From contig WVWW01000094.1 in assembly GCA_011773795.1 (NCBI GenBank), forward strand, positions 1 through 19,570: DNA of 19,570 bases. The letters run 5' to 3'. Positions 15,038-19,570 of the stretch are shown here, piece by piece. The DNA comes from Acidobacteriota bacterium (GTDB lineage: Bacteria > Acidobacteriota > Polarisedimenticolia > Polarisedimenticolales > Polarisedimenticolaceae). Each line of letters starts with the position of its first letter. Positions within the stretch are counted from its first letter, which is position 1. The notes under the pieces are model-generated. The model saw only the letters and a list, made by a program, of their open reading frames with translations. It did not search any database and was not told the DNA's origin. A program made the position numbers and the translations under genes.

Positions 15038-16810
15038 TTACTCCAGGATCAAACAGGAAACGTAACGCGGATCCGGTGGCACGCCCGGATCCAACTGCCC
15101 GCATTCGGCCGCCAGCCGCTCCAGCGCGAACCTGCCGAAGCCTTGAACGACCGAGGCGTCGCGCGCGTCGAGCTGGTGCCCTTCGGCGAGTGCACGGACC
15201 AGCTTCTCCAACGCGCGGTTGGGCGATTCCGGCGCTGCCGTCCGGCGTGAGCCCACGGTTCTCAAGAAATCGGCCACGAGTCCCGGGGGTAACGGGGCCG
15301 TCGACCAACTGCCGTCGGACGTGAAACGTGCCAACGTCGTCAGGAACAGCGTGCTGAGCCGATGCGGCTCTTCCACGGCTCCCGTGGCCCAGCCGAGCCG
15401 GCCGAAGAGCAGCTCACCGACGCGTGCCGCCATTTCGATGGCCACCGCGGTCTCGTCGACCTCGGCCCGGTTGTGAAACTCGCGCGGCTGACCGGACAGG
15501 TCGTTTTCGCGGACCTCGACGTACTGCGGCCGTTTGCCCGTCAAAGCCCGTAACCGCTCGTCCAGCGGAGGGTCGATCGCGCGTAGAGGGTCCGGATGAT
15601 CGACGCCCCAGCCACCCGAGAGAAACTCGATCGCGCGTCGTTGCAGCCGTACCGCCTGCGCCCAGCCTTCGCGAAACAGCTCGACGATCGGTTCCTCACC
15701 CAGAATCCGGGCGATCGAGTCGGGATCGTCGGCTCCCCGCGTCTCGAGCGCGATGCCGACATAAGCCGCCGCCTTCGCCAACGCCGCACGGTGGTGTTCC
15801 GGCTCCCCGGCATCGGCACCATCGGCCACGAGCAACCGGTTGGCGACAGTCACCGCTTCGTGCAGCACACGCTCCCGTTCGTTTCCATCGAGTCGATCGG
15901 CTGCCGCGACGAGCTTGGCATGGCTCCACGCGGGCATCAAGGCACGGCGGCTGGCGGCCAGACCCTCCCTATCCGTGGCGAACGGTAACCCGGAATGACC
16001 GATCGGTGCGCCCGGTGCGGCATACACATCGATCGCTTCGTCCCAGGCGGGGAAGCCGCGGTCCTCGAGTCGGCTGCGGCGCCACTTGAGGCCTTCCTCT
16101 TCCAACTCGGCGGGGAGCTCCCACCGCGCGGCCCAGACGGCCCTTTGATACCGCTCGGGCTGATCGACATAGAAGATCTGCAGGATGCGGTGTGCCGCCG
16201 CCGAGTGCTCGGGGATGGTCGGGGAGAACCGGTACTGCCCGTCCGGCGTCGTGGCGCCCGCCGGTGTGCCGGCGTCTCCCAGACCGTGGCCGTGAACCTC
16301 CGCGCCGTCCTCATACTCCAACGGTTCGACTCGCAGCCAGAACCTCAGCAGCAGCGCCAGGAGTTGCTCGTCGGCGTGCCGTAGGAATCGTCGCAGCGCC
16401 GGCTCTCCCGACTCCAGCAACACCGCGAGCCAGGCGCCCGCCCGATCGCCGTCGAAGCGGTCTCGACGCCACGCTTCGAGGTCGAACAAGTGCAGCATCT
16501 GCTCCGCTGACGCAAGCCTGATCAGCGGAAGTGCGTCCGCCGGCCCGATCTCACGCACCGTGACATACCAGTCGAAGTCGGGAAGCGATCGCACGAGGCG
16601 CATCGGTTTGGGCGCGTGCAGCAGCAGTTCCATACGCTGTCGCGGTTCGAGACGGATCGCGAGCTCCGCCTGCTGAGGCACCGTCAACTCGGCCACGCGC
16701 TCGGCAAGCCGCGAAGGCGCACGACGGGCCAGTTCGTCCAATTCCGCGACGAGGGTCTTGGGTTCGGGAAGATCGGTCACGAGAATGCGCCCCGGGAGAA
16801 CGCGTGGCAT
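15038..16810 (-). CDS. DUF6178-like family protein
   Basis: 590-aa protein, soluble by composition. From memory it resembles the DUF6178 family: the N-terminal third carries YVTVREIGPADALPLIRLAS, LHLFDLEAWRRDRFDGDRAG (about 106-125) and a run of leucine-rich helices, like a repeat-type alpha solenoid. The central part has FYVDQPERYQRAVWAARWEL, and the C-terminal part has DERLRALTGKRPQYVEVREN. No catalytic motif, signal peptide or membrane helix is visible. The start at 16810 is the first ATG; no strong ribosome site is seen, and a GTG ten codons in (VTDLPEP) is an alternative. It forms a tight pair with the downstream coiled-coil gene. The function of the family is unknown to me. Confidence 0.75.
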   Translation of the reverse strand: MPRVLPGRILVTDLPEPKTLVAELDELARRAPSRLAERVAELTVPQQAELAIRLEPRQRMELLLHAPKPMRLVRSLPDFDWYVTVREIGPADALPLIRLASAEQMLHLFDLEAWRRDRFDGDRAGAWLAVLLESGEPALRRFLRHADEQLLALLLRFWLRVEPLEYEDGAEVHGHGLGDAGTPAGATTPDGQYRFSPTIPEHSAAAHRILQIFYVDQPERYQRAVWAARWELPAELEEEGLKWRRSRLEDRGFPAWDEAIDVYAAPGAPIGHSGLPFATDREGLAASRRALMPAWSHAKLVAAADRLDGNERERVLHEAVTVANRLLVADGADAGEPEHHRAALAKAAAYVGIALETRGADDPDSIARILGEEPIVELFREGWAQAVRLQRRAIEFLSGGWGVDHPDPLRAIDPPLDERLRALTGKRPQYVEVRENDLSGQPREFHNRAEVDETAVAIEMAARVGELLFGRLGWATGAVEEPHRLSTLFLTTLARFTSDGSWSTAPLPPGLVADFLRTVGSRRTAAPESPNRALEKLVRALAEGHQLDARDASVVQGFGRFALERLAAECGQLDPGVPPDPRYVSCLILE

Positions 16811-16941
16811 GATATCACCCGACGTCCTAACCCGCCTGTTCGCATGGGTTTCCGGAGGAACAGCGCGCGCGGTTCGAATCCGCTTCTTGCGCGGCGGGGG
16901 GGCACGGGGTACCCATCTGTGAGCGCAAACAGGAGGTTTCG
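16811..16941. other. 131-bp divergent intergenic region, no clear promoter
   Basis: It separates the DUF6178-like gene from the secreted-protein gene. It is GC-rich with a G7 run (16896-16902) and an isolated tRNA T-arm-like hairpin GCGG-TTCGAAT-CCGC (16870-16884). I see no convincing -35/-10 pair in either direction; TTGCGC (16887) with TACCCA (16910) is the closest and is weak. Confidence 0.5.
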
Positions 16942-17451
16942 ATGCGCAAGCCCGTTTTCGCCCTACTGATCACACTCGCCCTGGTCCTACCGGCAGCGGC
17001 GTCGGATACCAAGGACGAGGACGGGCCGAAGACCCGTCTTCAAAAGTTGATGCAGGCGATCGACAAGATCAATGCGCAGGCGCTCAACGCCGGCACCAAG
17101 CTGAGGCTCGGTGCCAAGTCGGTCGATACGGCAGCGGTCCCCGGCGAACGACCGCCCACACCGGCACGCATCTGCTGCGGTGCCAACATCGACAAGATCG
17201 CCAAGGAGTTCAACCACGTGGCGATGAATGCCAAGGCGTTGCTTGCCTGCTACCAGGCGCGCGGCGAGGCCGACCAAGAGGTGGCGTTGAACTTCTTCCG
17301 GGAAGACGCCAGCGCGGTCTACACCGCGATGGAGGAGTTCACGGGTGCAGGGAAAGAGGAAGAAGCCCAGGCCGGCTACGCCAAAGTCGCGCAGGCGATC
17401 TTGGACATGCACAAGAGCGCCAAGGAACTGCAAGAGTGTGACTCTCCGTGA
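16942..17451 (+). CDS. Small secreted protein of unknown function
   Basis: 169-aa predicted periplasmic or secreted protein that I do not recognise. Seen: a classic signal peptide (MRKPVFALLITLALVLPAAA, cleavage likely after AAA or AAS near residue 20-21), then a predominantly helical mature part of about 148 residues. Four cysteines occur in the mature chain: ICCGANI, LACYQ and, near the end, LQECDSP. They could form two disulphides, or the CC pair could bind a ligand; there is no CxxCH haem motif. An ideal AGGAGGT ribosome site precedes the ATG. The long helices and position of cysteines are reminiscent of small four-helix-bundle proteins, which is only an impression. It stands alone, convergent with the E1 gene. 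Confidence 0.8.
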   Translation: MRKPVFALLITLALVLPAAASDTKDEDGPKTRLQKLMQAIDKINAQALNAGTKLRLGAKSVDTAAVPGERPPTPARICCGANIDKIAKEFNHVAMNAKALLACYQARGEADQEVALNFFREDASAVYTAMEEFTGAGKEEEAQAGYAKVAQAILDMHKSAKELQECDSP

Positions 17452-17457
17452 CCCGGG

Positions 17458-19570
17458 CTAGTACTCCGCCAGCAGCCGGGCCGCGCGCTCGATCCGATCG
17501 ACGCTCGGCAGGAAATAGTCTTCGAGCGGGGGAGCGTACGGGACCGGCGCGTCGAGCGCGCCGACGACGCGCACGGGCGCGTCGAGGTCGACGAATGCCT
17601 CTTCCTGGATGATTGCGGCGAGACTCTCACCGATACCGCCGGTTCGCGAGTCCTCGTGCGCGATCAACACCTTGCCGCAGTGACCCGCGACGGCGAGCAG
17701 CGTTTCGCGATCCAGCGGGGCGAGGCTGCGAAGATCGAGCACCGCGGCTTCGATCCCGTCCAGGCAAAGCCGTTCCGCCACCTCCATGCAGCGATGGACG
17801 TAAGCCCCGTACGAGATCAATGCGAGGTCGTTGCCTGCGCGCCGCAGGGCCGCCGTACCCAGCGGGAGCGGCGCCGGCGGTTCCTCCGGAAGCCGTTGCT
17901 TGATCTTCGGGTCGCGGTACAGACCGATGTGCTCGTAGTACAGCACGGGGTCGGGATCGGCGACGGCCGCCGCCATCAGCGCGCGCGCGTCGTGCGGCGT
18001 CGAGGGGGCCACGATCTTCAGTCCCGGCGTGCGGTAGAACCAGGGCTCGGTGTTCTGGCTGTGGTACGGGCCGGCGCGCCGCAGGCCGCCCCACGGCATG
18101 CGCACCACCATCGGCACCGAGCCGCCCCAGCGGTAGCGGATCTTGGCCGCGTTGTTGACGAGCTGATTGAAGCCGGTGGCGACGAAATCGTTGAACTGGA
18201 TCTCGGCGATCGGGCGTTCTCCCACGAGCGCCGCGCCGACGGACGCGCCGAGGATCCCGCCTTCGGAAAGCGGCGCGTTGAGGATGCGCGAGCCAAAACG
18301 CTCCAGCAACGGTCGCAGCAGCAGGAACGCGTTGCCGTAGCGGCCGCCGACGTCCTGGCCGTAGACGAACACCCGCTCGTCGGCGGCGAGTGCGTCACCC
18401 ACGCCGAGCATGACCGCATCCAGGTAGGTCGTGCCCGCGGCGTCGAATTCGGGAACCGGCTCCACCGCGGGGAGCGCCGCCGCCGATCGGACCGCGGTTT
18501 GGGCGAGCGGTTCGCGATGTCGGCGCGGAGATTCACCCGCGATCACACGGGTCCCTGCGTCCTCGGGATCGGGCCACTCCGCATCGATCACGCGGCGCGC
18601 CTCCGTTCCGACGATGCGATCGGCCTCGGCCTTGAAGCCTTCGAGCTCGCCCGCGTCGATCACGCCTTCCGCCTCGAGCAACTCGGCGTACCGTTTGATC
18701 GGGTCGCGTTGCGACCAGTACTCCCACAACGCGCTGTTCGCGTAGCCCTTGTCGGTGAGCTCGGGGTAGTCCCACCCCGGCTGCGGCTCGCGACCGAGAT
18801 ACAGCATGTCGTCGTGGTGCGCATGCCCGCACACGCGGAGCGAGACGAGCTCGATCAAGGTCGGACCGTGGCCGCTGCGGGCGCGCTCCGCCGCCCAGCC
18901 GAAAGCACTCGCGATGGCCTCGGGATCGGTCCCGTCCAGTGTCAGGCCGGGGATGCCGTAGCCGATCGCTTTGTCGGCGAAGACGCGCACGCTGCTCTGG
19001 TCGCGCACGGGCGTCGACAGCGCGGTCTGATTGTTTTGCACGCAAAAGATCGCGGGGAGCCGGCGCGCGGCGCACAGGTTGATCGCCTCGTGCCACTCGC
19101 CCAGCGAGGTGCCCCCCTCACCGATGAAGGAGACGGCGACACGGTCTTCGCCGCGCCGCCAGAATCCGAGCGCCATACCTGCCGCCGTGACGGTCGAGAT
19201 CGAGAGCGGTGCCGATGCGGGAAGGATCCCGTGCGAGAGATCGCCGATGTGAAAGTCGCGCCCGTCCATGGGCGGTCCGGCCTTCCCCGCCTGCGCCGAG
19301 AGGATCATGCGCACCGTCTCGGGCTCCGGGTGCATGGCCAGCGCGGCGCCCGCGTCGCGGATCAGCGGGGCGATGACGTCGCCACTCCAGTCGCCGGCCT
19401 CGTCGCGGTAGGTGTCCCCGCGACGCAGCCGCAACGGCACCCCGTAGATCGCCTCCTGACCGAGCGAGCGGAATCCCTTGCCCTGGAAGCCGCCACCGTC
19501 GTAGCGCACCTCGCCGCCGAGGAAGAACGCCTTGAGCTGGTTGTCGGTGGCCCGGGTCAGGCACATGCCC
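17458..19570 (-). CDS. Fused E1 alpha/beta 2-oxoacid dehydrogenase, branched-chain type (partial)
   Basis: Thiamine-diphosphate-dependent E1 component that decarboxylates a 2-oxoacid and passes the acyl group to lipoyl-E2. The chain visible from the Met at 19566 is 702 aa, and the frame stays open to the window edge, so the N-terminus probably lies outside. Seen: the alpha part (to about 340) with RSLGQEAI, the ThDP motif GEGGTSLGEWHEAIN...NN (149-179); then a linker with Pro/Ala (about 345-375) and the beta part with VFVYGQDVGGRYG, catalytic Glu435 in PLSEGG, and YHSQNTEPWF. Glu in GEG, rather than GDG, also occurs in human branched-chain E1 alpha, which favours a branched-chain substrate, though not decisively. 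After GHAHHDD the loop is longer than in typical E1 alpha. No E2 or E3 gene is in the window. Confidence 0.9.
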   Translation of the reverse strand, partial: GMCLTRATDNQLKAFFLGGEVRYDGGGFQGKGFRSLGQEAIYGVPLRLRRGDTYRDEAGDWSGDVIAPLIRDAGAALAMHPEPETVRMILSAQAGKAGPPMDGRDFHIGDLSHGILPASAPLSISTVTAAGMALGFWRRGEDRVAVSFIGEGGTSLGEWHEAINLCAARRLPAIFCVQNNQTALSTPVRDQSSVRVFADKAIGYGIPGLTLDGTDPEAIASAFGWAAERARSGHGPTLIELVSLRVCGHAHHDDMLYLGREPQPGWDYPELTDKGYANSALWEYWSQRDPIKRYAELLEAEGVIDAGELEGFKAEADRIVGTEARRVIDAEWPDPEDAGTRVIAGESPRRHREPLAQTAVRSAAALPAVEPVPEFDAAGTTYLDAVMLGVGDALAADERVFVYGQDVGGRYGNAFLLLRPLLERFGSRILNAPLSEGGILGASVGAALVGERPIAEIQFNDFVATGFNQLVNNAAKIRYRWGGSVPMVVRMPWGGLRRAGPYHSQNTEPWFYRTPGLKIVAPSTPHDARALMAAAVADPDPVLYYEHIGLYRDPKIKQRLPEEPPAPLPLGTAALRRAGNDLALISYGAYVHRCMEVAERLCLDGIEAAVLDLRSLAPLDRETLLAVAGHCGKVLIAHEDSRTGGIGESLAAIIQEEAFVDLDAPVRVVGALDAPVPYAPPLEDYFLPSVDRIERAARLLAEY

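Noticed and set aside
16866..16892. tRNA T-arm-like sequence (GGTTCGAATCC), possibly a tRNA remnant or attachment site.
   Set aside because: Only a 4-bp stem and 7-nt loop match. No acceptor-stem partner, anticodon arm or CCA is found, and there is no integrase or mobile gene nearby.

Overview
The window reads as an ordinary chromosomal segment from a GC-rich, Gram-negative (LPS-making) bacterium. Every CMP-Kdo biosynthesis enzyme is present, with a Kdo-kinase-like protein, a heptosyltransferase-type GT9 enzyme and Tat translocase genes. Tandem DUF4388/PATAN modules, a DUF6178-like protein and a fused E1 alpha/beta dehydrogenase suggest Acidobacteriota or a former-Deltaproteobacteria lineage; this placement is inference from gene content. 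I see no mobile element, integrase, tRNA, rRNA or CRISPR array, and no gene-free stretch above 300 bases. The longest gaps are 172 bp (kdsB/pepT), 131 bp (16811-16941), 129 bp (ctp/tatA) and 110 bp (4978-5087).

Layout. (1) 28-1659, minus: a carboxy-terminal processing protease with a well-formed promoter, divergent from (2) 1789-3615, plus: tatA-tatC-Kdo-kinase-like gene, in overlapping or coupled order. (3) 3612-4709, minus: a GT9 glycosyltransferase whose 3' end overlaps the kinase gene by 4 bp; divergent from it is a small Trm112-like zinc-ribbon gene (4789-4977) with a strong promoter. (4) 5088-7529, plus: an 813-aa protein with a duplicated PATAN plus winged-helix-like module and a long acidic linker. 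(5) 13295 down to 7542, minus: a seven-gene compact operon kdsB-pyrG-kdsA-lipoprotein-kdsD-kdsC-lapA. (6) 13468-14721, plus: peptidase T. (7) 16810 down to 14726, minus: a DUF6178-like gene and a small coiled-coil gene. (8) 16942-17451, plus: a small secreted protein. (9) 17458-19570, minus: fused branched-chain-type 2-oxoacid dehydrogenase E1, cut by the window edge.

How the genes work together: KdsD makes arabinose-5-phosphate, KdsA condenses it with PEP, KdsC removes the phosphate and KdsB activates Kdo with CTP, which PyrG makes. The nearby kinase-like protein and GT9 enzyme would act later, on the LPS inner core. The lipoprotein embedded in the operon is unassigned.

No obviously new defence or mobile system is visible. 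The observations most worth a second look are: the kdsB mRNA leader, in which two back-to-back hairpins fill the 5' UTR, one pairs the start codon, and a shared segment permits an alternative pairing; a KdsA with Asp where metal-dependent enzymes have the metal-binding Cys; the unassigned lipoprotein in the Kdo operon; and the duplicated PATAN protein.
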